Source: Gammaproteobacteria bacterium
GTDB taxonomy: Bacteria; Pseudomonadota; Gammaproteobacteria; JAJFKG01
Reading direction: 5' to 3'
DNA: 64,000 bases
Assembly (NCBI GenBank): GCA_021773335.1
Contig: JAJFKG010000051.1
Coordinates: forward strand, 1 to 64,000
The notes under the pieces were generated by a model. It did not search any database, was not told where the DNA came from, and saw nothing but the letters and a program-made list of their open reading frames with translations. The translations under genes were made by a program, and so were the position numbers. Shown in pieces: positions 9,240 through 18,587 of the stretch (position 1 is the first letter of the stretch; each line of letters starts with the position of its first letter).

Positions 9240-11428
9240 TAAAAGCCGATTTTAATGGAGTTACCCAATCCTTGTAAGCCTTTATCGATTTTTTTGCGAT
9301 AGTTGTCGATTAATTTCTTGCCTTTATCTTTTAATGCCTCGGCTTTAATGATATTCCAATCGGGGCCGATTTTGGGGTTGCTGAGAGTCCCGGTAACCGC
9401 GAGAGGAATGACATTACCAATCACATCTTGAATGCTTGCAAACACTTTGACATTACTACCAATAGCAGGTTGAATCCCTAGTCGATAATTAATACGTTGG
9501 TTGACAAGATTTACTGTGCCTTTGCCATTGACTTTGAATAAAAGCGATGTGAGTAGTAAATCATTATTGTTAATCACCCCATTTTTGATTTTTGCTGTGC
9601 CTGTCACTTTAGCAAAACTGGTGATACCACCTTGCGATTTAGTATCACCAATTTTTTGCTTGGTAATAAAGCCTTGTACCGATTTGATTTGCTGGCTAAT
9701 GTCGAAACCTTTTATCGCACCCTTGTTTAATGAAAATTGACTGTTGCCGTTTAAGCTACGAGTGATTGCCTTACCATCTAAGCCACGCGCAGTGATATTA
9801 GAGGTTAGATTCAATGTGCCGCTGAGTTTATCGGTATTAGCTAGGTCTTTTAACAATGGACTGATTTGTACACCGGTAAGTGTTTCATTAGCGGTGATTG
9901 ACGGCACTTTACCAGTCACGTTTAAGCTTAAGCTACCCTTTAATCGGCCCTTATAGAGTTGTGCTTGAATGGGGCTGAGTTTGATTTTACCTTGACTTGC
10001 AGATAACTGTGTCTTGATATTATTGATTTTTAAGTTTGCGACTTGTAAGTTTTGGATTTGCACATTGCCATTGGTATTAAGCTTGCGCAAACCCGCGAAC
10101 TTATCTGCTGCGCCAGCCTGTTTCTTGTTTACTGTGGGCGCAGCGTTTGCGCTAGTAATCAAACTTAAGAGATGTTTTTTTACGGGTTTATTATTGGCAG
10201 CTGTTTTTGTTTGGGCAGACATGTATTGATCGAGGTTAATTTTATCTAATAGCAGGTTAAAGTTTATGTGGTGGGTGTCTAAGTTAACACGAGCTTTACC
10301 ATTTAGCGTACTCTGGTCAAATTTTATTTTGAAGGTATTAACCTTTAATACCTTTGCTGTGCTGTCAAATTGCAACTTTGCTTGCATGGTTTGTAGTGCG
10401 CTGCTCGCTTTAGGTGTGTATTTTACACCTAAGTGCTGTAACAGTTGGCGCACATTGAAAGGCGTTATGGCAAATTGGCCCGTATAATTGGCTTGGCTTA
10501 TAATTTGTGAGCCATTCACTTCGCCTTGCATAGTCACATTATCAACATTGGCGCTTAGTTTGCTAATACGTAGCGTCTGTTGCACAAGATTGGCATCGAT
10601 GTCCGCACGGAATTTAGTATCAAGTTGTTTGCCGGGGATAGCGGCGCCTTGTAAACTACTCGTTAAATCAAAGTCTTGAAATTGATAATGTTGTTGCTTG
10701 GGATCAAGCATAACTTTGGTTTGTAGGTTAATATTGCCCATTAACGCGGGTTTTGCACTTTTTATGCTAAAGCTTAAGTCTATTGGAAATGGGCTAGCAA
10801 ATGCCACGTCATTACTGGAAAACTGTAAATTATCAATCGCAACGTTTTGTTGATTTTTGTGATCTTGCCAAGTCAAACCGGCATTTTTAATGTCGATATT
10901 GGCAATATCGAGATGAAAGTGTTTAGCTGTCTTATTGTCAGTTGTTTTCTTTGCGCTGGTATCTTCTTTAACTTGAGTGACACTGTTAGACGGTGTGACG
11001 GGTGTTGGTTTCGTTTGGCGATCAATTAAGTCTTGCCAATTGTTAGCGCCGTCTGCTTTAGTGATTAAATGAATTTCGGGATCTCTAATTAATAGGGTGC
11101 CAATTTCGATTTTTCCAGCCAGTAATGGTAGTGCTTTCACACGCACATCAGCTTCTTGAATTTTAGCGAAGACTTGATTGGTGTTGTCGAAATCAGTGGG
11201 ATTGCTTAAGTTAACGCCTTTGACCTTCATCCCAAGCCATGGAAAAAATGACCATGCTAAGTCGCCTCTGATTTCAAGCTTGCGGCCAGTAGCTTGATAG
11301 ACTTGTTTGCTGATGACACCCTTGAAGTCATTTGGGTTAACTAGAATAGTGAGAGTCATCATTGCGGCAACAATGACAAGGATTAACGTTGCCACGGTTA
11401 TCGCAGTATATTTCAAAGCCTTATGCAT
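9239..11428 (-). CDS. asmA: AsmA family protein
   Basis: AsmA-like proteins are inner-membrane-anchored periplasmic proteins thought to help move phospholipids between membranes or support outer-membrane biogenesis. The 729-residue product begins with one N-terminal membrane segment (about residues 8-30). A long beta-rich periplasmic region follows, with the N-terminal AsmA signature ([21 protein letters not shown]) and a C-terminal AsmA_2-like part (residues 450-690). Around residues 145-170 is a Ser/Thr/Lys-rich linker. It is the first gene of asmA-mutY-yggX; its stop overlaps the mutY start by one base. Which lipid-transport role it plays cannot be read from sequence. Confidence 0.93.
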   Translation of the reverse strand: MHKALKYTAITVATLILVIVAAMMTLTILVNPNDFKGVISKQVYQATGRKLEIRGDLAWSFFPWLGMKVKGVNLSNPTDFDNTNQVFAKIQEADVRVKALPLLAGKIEIGTLLIRDPEIHLITKADGANNWQDLIDRQTKPTPVTPSNSVTQVKEDTSAKKTTDNKTAKHFHLDIANIDIKNAGLTWQDHKNQQNVAIDNLQFSSNDVAFASPFPIDLSFSIKSAKPALMGNINLQTKVMLDPKQQHYQFQDFDLTSSLQGAAIPGKQLDTKFRADIDANLVQQTLRISKLSANVDNVTMQGEVNGSQIISQANYTGQFAITPFNVRQLLQHLGVKYTPKASSALQTMQAKLQFDSTAKVLKVNTFKIKFDQSTLNGKARVNLDTHHINFNLLLDKINLDQYMSAQTKTAANNKPVKKHLLSLITSANAAPTVNKKQAGAADKFAGLRKLNTNGNVQIQNLQVANLKINNIKTQLSASQGKIKLSPIQAQLYKGRLKGSLSLNVTGKVPSITANETLTGVQISPLLKDLANTDKLSGTLNLTSNITARGLDGKAITRSLNGNSQFSLNKGAIKGFDISQQIKSVQGFITKQKIGDTKSQGGITSFAKVTGTAKIKNGVINNNDLLLTSLLFKVNGKGTVNLVNQRINYRLGIQPAIGSNVKVFASIQDVIGNVIPLAVTGTLSNPKIGPDWNIIKAEALKDKGKKLIDNYRKKIDKGLQGLGNSIKIGF

Positions 11429-11458
11429 GGTATTTCCTTATTTAAAATTTCATCAAAT

Positions 11459-11496
11459 TGGAGCGGGTGATGGGAATCGAACCCACATCGTTAGCT
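11459..11496 (-). tRNA. Truncated tRNA-Gly 3' fragment
   Basis: Only the 3' half of a tRNA is present: encoded CCA (complement of 11459-11461), discriminator T, acceptor strand CACCCGC, T-arm GTGGG/TTCGATT/CCCAT and a short variable region. The sequence matches the 3' end of a typical bacterial tRNA-Gly and then diverges just after the anticodon position. No matching 5' half follows. It cannot make a working tRNA. Such 3' fragments are commonly left at attachment sites by elements that integrate into tRNA genes. Confidence 0.8.
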
Positions 11497-11573
11497 GACG
11501 ATTGCCGCGGGATTATAACAGGCTCTGGCGGCGATTTTCGAATTGCATAATAATTAAACCAAAAAAAAGACTA
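11497..11573. other. Unassigned spacer between tRNA-Gly fragment and nrdJ promoter
   Basis: No gene or clear structure is seen here, apart from an A-run at 11561-11568 just left of the NrdR-like boxes. Confidence 0.4.
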
Positions 11574-11621
11574 GTTCTACATATTGTGTTGTACGATAAA
11601 TTCATACACAATATATGGTGT
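11574..11621 (+). promoter_or_regulatory. Tandem NrdR-box-like operators overlapping the nrdJ promoter
   Basis: Two 16-base sites fit the NrdR consensus acaCwAtATaTwGtgt. The distal site 11574-11589 matches 12 of 16 positions and the proximal site 11606-11621 matches 15 of 16. Their starts are 32 bases apart, about three helical turns, as known for paired NrdR boxes. TTGTAC (11589-11594) and TATATG (11612-11617), 17 bases apart, form a plausible -35/-10 pair overlapped by the proximal box. NrdR is the zinc/ATP-cone repressor of ribonucleotide reductase genes, so this places nrdJ under nucleotide-pool control. Confidence 0.75.
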
Positions 11622-11754
11622 CCAATCTTAGCTCTTGCCTCAATGCTTGTAAGTAGTCTGGGATTCGGTAATATGACGCCGCGTTGTTTTGTGCGCACGC
11701 AGCGGCGCCTCAGGAAGTAAGTTTAATAACTAGCCAAATGGATAGATAAGAATT

Positions 11755-14046
11755 ATGACAGATAAAAAAATCCACTCTACAATCAAACAAATTCAAAAAC
11801 GTGATGGCAAAATGGTGACCTTTGATGCCAATCGTATTAGTGAAGCCGTTTATAAAGCAATGACGGTCAGTGAAGAAGGTTCACGTGACGAGGCGCGTAC
11901 TATCACTGAAAAAGTTGTGCTTGATTTGGAACAAATTAAAAAGCGCCATAAAACATTTGTACCCGCGGTGGAAGGTATTCAAGATGCCGTAGAGAAAGAA
12001 TTGATTTTGGCGAATCATGTCAAAACCGCAAAAGCTTATATCCTCTATCGAGAACGCCGTGCCGAAGCGCGCAAGCACCATATGTTTGTGCCTGAACATG
12101 TGAAAGAATTAGCAGATAAGAGTAAGCAATATTTTCATAATACCTTAAACGAATTCGTGTATTTACGGACCTATGCACGTTGGATCGAAGATGAAGGTCG
12201 GCGTGAAACATGGGTTGAGACCGTACAGCGTTATATTGATTTTATGCGTGAAAACCTTGGCGATAAACTCTCAGATGCCGAGTACACTGAAGTTCAACAA
12301 GCAATTCTAAAACAAGAAGTCATGCCATCGATGCGTTTGTTGCAATTTGCTGGTAAAGCGGCACGCACAACCAATGTTTGCGCGTATAACTGTTCGTATA
12401 TCGCGCCGAGTTGTATCCAAGATTTTGCCGAAGTGATGTATATCTCCATGTGTGGTACTGGTGTTGGCTTTTCAGTAGAAAGCCAAAACATTCAAGCTTT
12501 GCCACAGATCAGTATGCAAACCGGGACGATGTTGCCTACACACGTGATTGGGGATAGCAAAGAAGGCTGGTGTGATGCATTTGCATTAGGTCTGCGTACC
12601 TGGTTCGAAGGTAAAGATATTAAATTTGATTACTCACAGGTCCGTCCCGCTGGCGCGCGGTTGAAAACGATTGGTGGTCGTAGCTCTGGGCCAGAGCCAT
12701 TGCGTGCCTTATTAGATTTTACCCGTAACAAGGTGTTGCAGCGCCAGGGACGCCGCCTTACCAATATCAATGCACATGATATCTTGTGTAAGATAGGTGA
12801 AGTGGTTGTTGCTGGTGGTGTGCGTCGTAGTGCGATGATTTCATTGTCTGACTTGGATGATCAGCTGATGCGTGATGCTAAGAAAGGGCAATTCTATTAT
12901 TCTGAGCCACAACGCACGATTGCTAACAATTCTGCAGTTTATACGCAGCGTCCTAGTGCCGAAGAGTTACTGGATGAATGGCTTGCTTTAGTAAAAAGTG
13001 GTTCAGGTGAACGTGGTATCTTTAATCGTGGTAACCTTGCTAATACCTTGCCGCAACGCCGTCTCGATTTGTTAGAAAAAAGAGGCATTCTTGCCAACGG
13101 TCGTATTATTGGCATGATAGGCACAAACCCTTGCGGTGAAATCATTTTGCAGTCTAAGCAATTCTGTAATTTATCAGAAGTGGTGGCGCGCGCTGAGGAT
13201 GATGAAACAAGTTTGCTGAAGAAGATCCGTTTAGCGACGATCTTGGGGACCTATCAGGCCACCTTAACCAACTTTCCCTATCTGTCAGAAGATTGGCACA
13301 AGAATTGTTCTGAAGAAGCCTTGCTGGGCGTCTCAGTAACAGGTCAATGGGATTGTGAAGCATCACGTGATAGTGAAACATTAACTAAGTTACGTGACCA
13401 AGCAGTTGCCATAAATAGCGAGTATGCTGTGCGCTTTAGCATTAAGGCTTCAACTTGCGTAACGTGCGTGAAACCTTCTGGGACTGTTTCACAAACTGTA
13501 GACTGCGCTTCTGGTATGCACGCGCGTCATGCACCTTATTATGTTCGTCGGGTGCGTATTTCTGCGAGTGACGTATTGTTCCAAATGCTTAGAGATCAAG
13601 GTGTTCCTTATCATCCTGAAGTTGGGCAAACTGAGCAGAGTGCAACAACGTATGTATTAGAGTTTCCAGTTGCTGCACCTAAGGGTGCCATTTGTCGCGA
13701 TGATATTAGCGCTATGCAACAGCTAGAGCATTGGAAAATCGTCAAAAATAATTATACTGAGCATAATCCTTCAGTAACGATTTCAGTCGGTGAAGATGAA
13801 TGGTTAGCTGTTGCAAACTGGGTTTATGAAAATTGGGATATTGTCGGTGGTTTATCATTCTTGCCGCGTTATGATCATGTTTATCAGTTGGCACCCTATG
13901 AAGCGATTGATGAGAAGCAATATTTAGAAATGTGCAAGCACTTCGAACATGTGGATTTTTCGCAATTGATTGCTTATGAACGTAAGGATGAGACGGAAGT
14001 GCGTAGGACTGCGGCGTGTGCGGGTGGGGCGTGCGAAATCATCTAA
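11755..14046 (+). CDS. nrdJ: Adenosylcobalamin-dependent (class II) ribonucleoside-triphosphate reductase
   Basis: Reduces ribonucleotides to deoxyribonucleotides using adenosylcobalamin as radical source, in a monomeric RTPR-type enzyme. An ATP-cone allosteric domain is at residues about 10-100. The active-site loop NPCGE has C460 and E462, and C471 follows 11 residues later, the same spacing as Cys408/Cys419 in the Lactobacillus leichmannii enzyme. A cysteine-rich NVCAYNCSY (207-215) probably supplies the partner thiol. The C-terminal redox pair is C755/C760 in CAGGAC. The 763-residue length suits the family plus the added cone. ATG 11755 has only a weak ribosome site. Two NrdR-like boxes precede it. 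No class I nrdAB is in the window. Confidence 0.9.
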   Translation: MTDKKIHSTIKQIQKRDGKMVTFDANRISEAVYKAMTVSEEGSRDEARTITEKVVLDLEQIKKRHKTFVPAVEGIQDAVEKELILANHVKTAKAYILYRERRAEARKHHMFVPEHVKELADKSKQYFHNTLNEFVYLRTYARWIEDEGRRETWVETVQRYIDFMRENLGDKLSDAEYTEVQQAILKQEVMPSMRLLQFAGKAARTTNVCAYNCSYIAPSCIQDFAEVMYISMCGTGVGFSVESQNIQALPQISMQTGTMLPTHVIGDSKEGWCDAFALGLRTWFEGKDIKFDYSQVRPAGARLKTIGGRSSGPEPLRALLDFTRNKVLQRQGRRLTNINAHDILCKIGEVVVAGGVRRSAMISLSDLDDQLMRDAKKGQFYYSEPQRTIANNSAVYTQRPSAEELLDEWLALVKSGSGERGIFNRGNLANTLPQRRLDLLEKRGILANGRIIGMIGTNPCGEIILQSKQFCNLSEVVARAEDDETSLLKKIRLATILGTYQATLTNFPYLSEDWHKNCSEEALLGVSVTGQWDCEASRDSETLTKLRDQAVAINSEYAVRFSIKASTCVTCVKPSGTVSQTVDCASGMHARHAPYYVRRVRISASDVLFQMLRDQGVPYHPEVGQTEQSATTYVLEFPVAAPKGAICRDDISAMQQLEHWKIVKNNYTEHNPSVTISVGEDEWLAVANWVYENWDIVGGLSFLPRYDHVYQLAPYEAIDEKQYLEMCKHFEHVDFSQLIAYERKDETEVRRTAACAGGACEII

Positions 14047-14177
14047 TCTAAAGCTTCGGCTTTTGTACGTGCGCTTTGTTGCGACAATTCTTTTTTCTCG
14101 GTCATTTACCATAGGTAAACTCCCTCGAAAAAAAATCGTCGCGCCTTGCTCACGCACAAAATCCTCGCTTTAGAGAT
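14047..14177. repeat. 131-base imperfect palindrome after nrdJ
   Basis: The arms mirror each other around 14112 (TTACC-ATA-GGTAA) and extend about 64 bases each way, from TCTAAAG right at the nrdJ stop to CTTTAGA at 14168-14174. Shared blocks include TTTTGT, GCGAC and long T/A runs. It could act as a terminator, but the length and imperfection suggest a dispersed palindromic element. Confidence 0.75.
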
Positions 14178-14189
14178 CAGTAGGTGTAG

Positions 14190-14220
14190 CCTTGATAAGC
14201 GGCGTAGCCGCGCATCAAGG
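14190..14220. repeat. REP-like hairpin (CCTTGAT...ATCAAGG)
   Basis: Outer stem CCTTGAT/ATCAAGG (14190-14196 with 14214-14220) and inner stem GCGGC/GCCGC around GTA. It resembles the short extragenic palindromes scattered in gammaproteobacterial chromosomes. Confidence 0.75.
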
Positions 14221-14267
14221 TTCGAAGATCGTCAATGCTAAGCTTAGATGCGCCGTTGTATACTTGG

Positions 14268-14313
14268 TTTGTAGCCCGGACGACGTTGCTGCGCAACTTA
14301 TCCGGGCTACAAA
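14268..14313. repeat. REP-like hairpin (TTTGTAGCCCGGA...TCCGGGCTACAAA)
   Basis: A perfect 13-base outer stem (14268-14280 with 14301-14313) and an inner stem GTTGC/GCAAC (14285-14289 with 14293-14297). The TAGCCxGGA core is of the same kind as the neighbouring hairpin at 14190-14220. The remaining bases up to trmB show no further structure. Confidence 0.8.
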
Positions 14314-14419
14314 TGAGCTTGACGCAAAGACAGTAGGCTACAGAAGTTAAGCAGGGCCGTAAAAAGCCTTCGCTATATTTAGAATGAGAAGAGCGCCCGT
14401 ACTGCATAATATTTTAAAA

Positions 14420-15127
14420 ATGACTAATAGCAGCAACGACAAACACCACCGCCCGATTCGTAGCTTTGTGCGACGCGAGGGACGTATTACTAAACGCCAA
14501 GAAGCCGCAATAGAGACACTGTGGCCGCGTTATGGTATTGAGGTAGGCTCTGATTTACCGCAGTCTACTTTAGATTTTTCAGTTCAATTTGCGCGCCAAG
14601 CCCCCCACGTCGTTGAAATAGGGTTTGGCATGGGGCATTCTTTATTAGCGATGGCGCAAGCAACTCCAAGTGTCGATTTCATCGGTATTGAAGTACATCG
14701 TCCTGGTGTTGGTTCACTACTAGCTGATATCGATAAAGCACAAATCAATAACATCCGTATTATTAACCATGACGCGAGCGAAGTTTTTGCGAAATATATT
14801 CGTGATGCTAGCTTAGATGGTGTGAATATCTTTTTCCCTGATCCTTGGCCAAAAAAACGTCATCACAAGCGTCGCCTGGTCCAGCTAGCATTTGTTGAAT
14901 TATTAGCGGCCAAGCTGAAACAAGGTGGACGTTTACATCTAGCAACGGATTGGGAAAATTATGCGGAGCAAATGCTCGAGGTGGTTTCTCAAGTGCCATT
15001 GTTGATTAATGCGTCCGGTGCTGGTAATTTTGCTCAAGACCGTGGTGGAAGACCACAAACAAAATTTGAGCGCCGCGGCCAAGCACGTGGCCATGGTGTA
15101 TGGGATTTAGTCTTTATTAGGGAATGA
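14420..15127 (+). CDS. trmB: tRNA (guanine-N7-)-methyltransferase TrmB
   Basis: Methylates N7 of G46 in the variable loop of tRNAs using SAM. The SAM-binding motif VEIGFGMGHSLLAMA and the family signature PDPWPKKRHHKRRL are both present, with a basic N-terminal segment SFVRREGRITKRQ typical of TrmB. About 235 residues from ATG 14420; an upstream in-frame start at 14384 adds 12 residues without homology-like character, and no strong ribosome site supports either. The next gene follows after 9 bases on the same strand. Confidence 0.95.
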   Translation: MTNSSNDKHHRPIRSFVRREGRITKRQEAAIETLWPRYGIEVGSDLPQSTLDFSVQFARQAPHVVEIGFGMGHSLLAMAQATPSVDFIGIEVHRPGVGSLLADIDKAQINNIRIINHDASEVFAKYIRDASLDGVNIFFPDPWPKKRHHKRRLVQLAFVELLAAKLKQGGRLHLATDWENYAEQMLEVVSQVPLLINASGAGNFAQDRGGRPQTKFERRGQARGHGVWDLVFIRE

Positions 15128-15136
15128 GAACGCCTT

Positions 15137-15883
15137 ATGCGCTATTTACTCATCGTATTGTTGTTAATGGTTTGTAGTGTTCAAGCTAAGACAACACAAT
15201 GGCAGATGTTACAACCGGGGTTGGATTACACAAGCCTGAGTCTTGCAAATGAAAACTCTAATGGTGTTTTGCACGCCTTTAAAGTTAATTTACAAGATTA
15301 TCAACTCGATTTGGTGTTTGCACAAGATCATCAAGCAGCGACAGCTTCGGTAAGTAGTCTGGCGAAAAAAAGTGATGCACTGTTGGCAATCAATGGTGGC
15401 TTTTTTACACCGCAATCACAGCCACTGGGGTTGCGCATCAAAAATGCTAAAGTACGTAACCCACTCAAGCCAACAAGTTGGTGGGGTGTCTTTTACGTTG
15501 AAGATAACCAAGCGCATGTTGCTTCACAAAAGCAGTATGCGCAACATAGAAAACAGGTTAATTTTGCGGTGCAAGCTGGCCCACGCTTGGTGGTTGATGG
15601 TCGCATTCCTAAATTAAAAGCGGGGAACGCTGAACGTTCAGCTGTGTGTGTTTTGCCAAACAATAATGTTATCTTAGTCGCCACGCAAAATGCTTATATT
15701 TCTACAACTGATTTAGCAATAATATTAAAACGCTCCCAAGCACAAGGTGGCTTGGGTTGTCGTAATGCTTTGAATCTCGATGGCGGACATTCGACCCAGC
15801 TCTATGCGCAAGTCGGTGGCTTTAAACTTAATGTTGCTAACTTAAGCTTGGTGACGGATGCGATTATTGTCAAAGCCAAATAG
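15137..15883 (+). CDS. Periplasmic phosphodiester glycosidase domain protein (YigE-like)
   Basis: A 248-residue exported protein with a clear signal peptide (residues about 1-17, ending VQA before K18). The rest matches the NAGPA-type phosphodiester glycosidase fold (DUF2233 region), seen in AINGGFF (the usual INGGFF start of the domain) and the C-terminal NLDGGHSTQLY (family NLDGGxS). The domain is related to the enzyme that uncovers mannose-6-phosphate tags in animals; E. coli YigE is the nearest familiar relative. The substrate in bacteria is not established. It sits 9 bases after trmB and converges with hemW. Confidence 0.82.
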   Translation: MRYLLIVLLLMVCSVQAKTTQWQMLQPGLDYTSLSLANENSNGVLHAFKVNLQDYQLDLVFAQDHQAATASVSSLAKKSDALLAINGGFFTPQSQPLGLRIKNAKVRNPLKPTSWWGVFYVEDNQAHVASQKQYAQHRKQVNFAVQAGPRLVVDGRIPKLKAGNAERSAVCVLPNNNVILVATQNAYISTTDLAIILKRSQAQGGLGCRNALNLDGGHSTQLYAQVGGFKLNVANLSLVTDAIIVKAK

Positions 15884-15885
15884 GC

Positions 15886-17079
15886 TTAACCTTTCTGTGG
15901 TAAGAATAATTCAATCAAGCTATTTAAATAGCGATAACCTGCTTGCGTTGGTTTAAAAGAATGATCGTCATAACGTATTAATTCTCTATCACGAGCTAAT
16001 TCAAGTTGAGGTGTAATAAGCGCTCGGCTTAATCCAGTACGCTGTTCGAATAAAGTAAAAGGCACTGATTGTAATAAACGTAATGCATTGAGCATGAATT
16101 CAAAAATAGCGTCTTGTATGTCAACGTCAGTTTGAGCAGCAAGGAATGGTTTTGTGCGATCAAGGTAATTATTCGGCTGTTTCACGTTATGCATACGATG
16201 AATAGTTTGAGTATTAACATCAGTAAGCTTGCTATGGGCACCAGCACCTATTCCCAAATAGTCGCCAAATTGCCAGTAATTCAGGTTATGTTGGCAGCGC
16301 TTTTCGAGTTTGGCGTAGGCCGATATTTCATAGCGCTGTAAGCCTGCGTGCTTCAATAATGCTAAACCTGTCTGCTCGATATCTGCATTTAGCTCGTCGT
16401 TTGGCAGCGCTGGCGGATAGCGATAGAAAACAGTGTTCGGCTCTAACGTTAATTGGTACCAAGATAAATGGCTGGTTTGATGCTTGATAGCTTGTTGCAG
16501 ATCATAGCTGGCATCCGCACGATTTTGCTGAGGCAAACCATACATAATATCAATATTAATATTGTCAAAACCTGCGGTGTGCGCCATTTCAATAGCAGCA
16601 TGCGCTTGCTTGGCGTCGTGTATGCGGCCGAGTGCTTGTAATTTATCGTCTTGAAAGCTTTGTACACCAAGTGATAAACGATTAACACCGGCTTGATGGA
16701 AATCTTTAAAGCGTTGTGCCTCGGCCGTGCCGGGGTTGGCTTCCATTGTGATCTCAAGATCTGACATAAAGGGTAAGCGCGTGCGAATTGCTGTGAGCAG
16801 GGTATCAATGCTAGCACCGGAAAAGAGGCTGGGTGTGCCTCCGCCGATAAAAATACTACATAACGATCTACCCCAGATACTTGGTAAGTGTTGTTCCAAT
16901 TCTTGTATGAGTGCATCGATGTATTCGCGCTCAGGAAAGGTACCGTTGAAACTATGTGAGTTAAAATCACAGTAAGGGCATTTACGTATACACCAGGGAG
17001 TATGAATATATAAACTCAGTGGGATAGGATATGTAAACTGATGTTTTGGGCTGTTTTTTTCTGCAAAAGTGGTGAACAT
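15886..17079 (-). CDS. hemW: Radical SAM heme chaperone HemW
   Basis: HemW is related to the oxygen-independent coproporphyrinogen oxidase HemN but acts as a heme-binding chaperone for respiratory enzymes. The radical SAM cluster motif is C30-x3-C34-x2-C37 (CIRKCPYC), followed by FIGGGTPSLF and the HemN C-terminal winged-helix domain (about 300-390). It lacks the extra N-terminal segment of true HemN. The 397-residue length suits HemW. It reads divergently from nudE, leaving about 110 bases for promoters. Confidence 0.92.
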   Translation of the reverse strand: MFTTFAEKNSPKHQFTYPIPLSLYIHTPWCIRKCPYCDFNSHSFNGTFPEREYIDALIQELEQHLPSIWGRSLCSIFIGGGTPSLFSGASIDTLLTAIRTRLPFMSDLEITMEANPGTAEAQRFKDFHQAGVNRLSLGVQSFQDDKLQALGRIHDAKQAHAAIEMAHTAGFDNINIDIMYGLPQQNRADASYDLQQAIKHQTSHLSWYQLTLEPNTVFYRYPPALPNDELNADIEQTGLALLKHAGLQRYEISAYAKLEKRCQHNLNYWQFGDYLGIGAGAHSKLTDVNTQTIHRMHNVKQPNNYLDRTKPFLAAQTDVDIQDAIFEFMLNALRLLQSVPFTLFEQRTGLSRALITPQLELARDRELIRYDDHSFKPTQAGYRYLNSLIELFLPQKG

Positions 17080-17190
17080 GCTTATTACCGGAATAATACT
17101 AAATTAATGACTCTTAGGCTGATGACTCTTGAGCGAATACACGCTATCATTACGAACTTTCGATCAGTATATCACGATACCAGAGTAGTT

Positions 17191-17736
17191 ATGCAGGAAA
17201 AGCCGGAAATTATTCGATCTGAAATTGTTGCTACCACGCAGTTATTCTGTATTGAGCGCATGCACTTACGCTTTGCTAATGGAGAAGAGCGGGTTTATGA
17301 GAGGCTGCTCGGGCGTGGACATGGGGCTGTCATGATTGTGCCGATGTTAGATGCGCAAACTGTGCTATTAGTGCGGGAGTATTATGCTGGTGTTGATCGT
17401 TATGAGTTGGCGCTGCCAAAAGGTTTAATAGAGGCGGGCGAAGCTATATTAGCTGCTGCGAATCGTGAAATCATGGAAGAGGTTGGTTATGGTGCTAAGC
17501 AGCTTGAAATTATTAATGAATTGTCGATTTCACCTGGGTATTGGGATCGCAAAATGCAAATCGTTTTAGCGCAAGAGCTTTATCCAGCTAAACTGCCGGG
17601 TGATGAACCCGAAGAAATTGAAGTTTTGCCGTGGCGCTTAGATAATCTTGATGCTTTATTCGCACGCGAAGATTTTAGTGAAGCACGTAGTTTTGCCGCA
17701 TTATTTTTAGCACGGGAAAAACTTCAGCATGGTTAA
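17191..17736 (+). CDS. nudE: ADP-sugar/ADP compound hydrolase NudE
   Basis: A Nudix hydrolase acting on ADP-ribose, NADH and similar ADP compounds. The Nudix box GLIEAGEAILAAANREIMEE plus VGY fits Gx5Ex7REUxEExGU. The N-terminal region has RLLGRGHGAVMIVPMLD, as in E. coli NudE. About 181 residues from ATG 17191; longer in-frame starts back to 17041 would overlap the hemW start and add unmatched sequence. Its stop overlaps the cysQ start by 8 bases, and nudE-cysQ is a recurring pair in gammaproteobacteria. Confidence 0.9.
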   Translation: MQEKPEIIRSEIVATTQLFCIERMHLRFANGEERVYERLLGRGHGAVMIVPMLDAQTVLLVREYYAGVDRYELALPKGLIEAGEAILAAANREIMEEVGYGAKQLEIINELSISPGYWDRKMQIVLAQELYPAKLPGDEPEEIEVLPWRLDNLDALFAREDFSEARSFAALFLAREKLQHG

Positions 17737-18547
17737 AGACGTTGCAAATTTATTGCCACCGGTTATTGAGTTAAGCCGGCAAGCAGCGGCGTTGATTATG
17801 GATTATTATCAAAACCGTACCGAGGTCAATATACAAACCAAGCAGGATGATTCGCCTGTTACAGAAGCAGATTTGGTGGCGGACAAATGCATTGTCGCCG
17901 GATTAAATACTATTGCCAGAGATATTCCGATCATTTCAGAAGAGGGTGCAATTACTGATTATCAACAACGTCAACATTGGTCGCGGTTTTGGTTAGTCGA
18001 TCCACTTGATGGCACTAAAGAATTCATTCATGGTACGGGTGAATTCACTGTGAATATTGCATTAATTGAGAATCAGCAGCCCGTCTTAGGCGTTATATAT
18101 ATCCCAATAACGGGTGAGTGCTATTTTGCGGCAACGGGGGTGGGTGCCCATAAACAAGAGCAAGGAAAAGCGGCGCAAGCCATTCATACAGCGAAGGTTG
18201 AAAAAGGTGACGTTACGGTAGTCACTAGTCGGCGCCATCGTAGTAAGACATTGCATGCTTTGGCTGATGAATTTGCCGATTGCCGCATTAACCGTATTGG
18301 TAGCTCGTGGAAGTTGTGTCTCTTGGCAGAAGGCAAGGCTGATCTCTATACTCGCTTTGGTCCCACCTTCGAATGGGATCTGGCAGCGGGACAATGTATT
18401 GTCGAACAGGCGGGTGGCAAAGTCGTGAGGACAAACTTGACTCCCTTAAGTTACAATAATCCCACATTGATGCATAAAGACTTTTTTGCCATTGGTGATG
18501 GCACATTTGATTGGTTACATTATTTACAACTGGTTGGTAAAGCGTGA
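17729..18547 (+). CDS. cysQ: 3'(2'),5'-bisphosphate nucleotidase CysQ
   Basis: Hydrolyses 3'-phosphoadenosine 5'-phosphate (PAP) to AMP, clearing the by-product of PAPS use. Inositol-monophosphatase-fold motifs are present: SPVTEADLVAD, the metal-site EE, WLVDPLDGTKEF and WDLAAGQCIVEQAG. The 272-residue length is normal. The ATG overlaps the nudE frame by 8 bases. A second cysQ-type gene lies in the polysaccharide locus at 37247-38041, so this copy is probably the housekeeping one. Confidence 0.94.
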   Translation: MVKDVANLLPPVIELSRQAAALIMDYYQNRTEVNIQTKQDDSPVTEADLVADKCIVAGLNTIARDIPIISEEGAITDYQQRQHWSRFWLVDPLDGTKEFIHGTGEFTVNIALIENQQPVLGVIYIPITGECYFAATGVGAHKQEQGKAAQAIHTAKVEKGDVTVVTSRRHRSKTLHALADEFADCRINRIGSSWKLCLLAEGKADLYTRFGPTFEWDLAAGQCIVEQAGGKVVRTNLTPLSYNNPTLMHKDFFAIGDGTFDWLHYLQLVGKA

Positions 18548-18587
18548 TAGAGTATTGCGCACAGAATAAAATATAAGGAGAACGCTT

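Noticed and set aside
11307..11498. Plus-strand frame ending in the GAGDGNRTH-type peptide
   Set aside because: This peptide string is the classic mistranslation of the tRNA 3' end; here it comes from the tRNA-Gly fragment and antisense of asmA.
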